A stretch of 64,000 bases of DNA, from positions 1,116,001-1,180,000 of the forward strand of contig NZ_CP059067.1 in assembly GCF_017795745.1 (NCBI RefSeq), in the 5' to 3' direction. The notes below the pieces were generated by a model, which saw nothing but the letters and a program-made list of their open reading frames with translations, searched no databases and was not told the origin of the DNA. Positions 63,708 through 64,000 of this stretch are shown in pieces (within the stretch, counting starts at the first letter, position 1; each line of letters starts with the position of its first letter). Source of the DNA: Rhizobacter sp. AJA081-3 (GTDB lineage Bacteria > Pseudomonadota > Gammaproteobacteria > Burkholderiales > Burkholderiaceae_C). A program made the position numbers and the translations under genes.

Positions 63708-63852
63708 CCTGGCGGGCGATGCTCCGCTTTGGCACAGACTAGGACTTCCCCTCGTATGTAGCCGTCTATCACCAGGGTCATCGGACCCGGTGCAACACTG
63801 CGTGCTCCAGACGGCAGACCACTGCCGCTGCAGACCACAGCAGGAGACAAGC

Positions 63853-64000
63853 ATGCGTGTCATTCCGATCGAAACCATGTTCGAGGGAGCCGGCTGCGAA
63901 GACGCATCGGCCGGCGAAGTGCCCAGGCTCGAGCTGCCGCTGGCGCGCCGCGAGTTCCTCAAGGGCTCGGGCGTGCTGATGGGCACGCTCGCCACCGGCA
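63853..64000 (+). CDS. Tat-signal protein, N-terminal fragment (runs off the window)
   Basis: The first 49 codons from ATG 63853, with AGGAGA 7 nt upstream. A polar 25-residue stretch (VIPIETMFEGAGCEDASAGE) is followed by LARREFLKGSGVLMGTLATG, an RRxFLK twin-arginine signal with hydrophobic core. Such openings are common in large molybdopterin oxidoreductase subunits, where a folded cofactor protein is exported, but the fragment is too short to decide. The 145 bp upstream show no clear promoter. Confidence 0.7.
   Translation, partial: MRVIPIETMFEGAGCEDASAGEVPRLELPLARREFLKGSGVLMGTLATG

Overview
The window is very GC-rich chromosomal DNA from a betaproteobacterium. The combination of a single lateral-type flgBCDEFGHIJKL operon with flgAMN opposite, a GlnS of bacterial type, tolB-pal-cpoB, hemF, nadD-rsfS-rlmH-maf-rng and AlgZ/AlgR-like LytTR signalling points to the Burkholderiales, probably near the Rubrivivax/Leptothrix/Methylibium group. 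That placement is an inference from gene content and codon use; there is no rRNA here. I see no insertion sequence, prophage, CRISPR array or integron.

Layout. 1-2.2 kb (minus strand): an operon of three exported proteins (DUF3034 barrel, truncated haemoglobin, cupredoxin) followed by the start of a LysR regulator. 2.3-3.6 kb: dinB with a LexA box over its start codon. 3.6-5.2 kb (minus): flgA, then flgM-flgN behind a good sigma-28 promoter. 5.3-16.0 kb (plus): flgB to flgL, interrupted between flgF and flgG by two inverted copies of an 87-bp hairpin-bearing repeat. 16.0-30.3 kb: a run of large signalling proteins (degenerate EAL-HDOD, multi-PAS HisKA_2 kinase, ANTAR response regulator, HK, hybrid HK, Rec-PAS-GGDEF-EAL, GGDEF). 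30.3-39.4 kb: glnS, a repeat-rich exported protein, two tiny genes, a LytS/LytTR two-component pair, DUF1499, an M14 peptidase lipoprotein and a frameshifted HerA-like (DUF853) ATPase. 39.4-46.9 kb (plus): yebC-purD-acyltransferase-hemF-nadD-rsfS-rlmH-maf-rng, a tightly packed housekeeping cluster with several 4-nt stop/start overlaps. 47-53.9 kb (minus): a seven-gene glycan/lipid A operon (glycosyltransferases, MsbA, AhpD-like protein, methyltransferase). 54-56.7 kb (plus): tolB-pal-cpoB. 56.8-58.9 kb: YeeE/YedE transporter, tcdA and two tRNA-Lys genes. 59-64 kb: YdcF-like protein, a frameshifted DUF748 gene, and the first 49 codons of a Tat-signal protein that runs off the window.

How the parts work together. 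The flagellar block supplies rod, hook, rings and hook-filament junction; FlgM holds sigma-28 until hook completion and FlgN chaperones FlgK and FlgL. The signalling genes behind flgL look like c-di-GMP and phosphorelay control of motility or lifestyle, but their inputs are unknown. The glycan operon and tol-pal lie back to back across 95 bp and both serve the outer membrane. TcdA modifies tRNAs that read ANN codons, and the two genes directly behind it encode such tRNAs.

Two genes (DUF853 and DUF748) each carry one apparent frameshift. Since both are otherwise intact, either recent inactivation or sequencing error is possible. The observations I consider least explained are the covarying inverted repeat pair inside the flagellar operon, the exported haemoglobin-cupredoxin-barrel operon, and an RsfS with a histone-like tail and an apparent CTG start.
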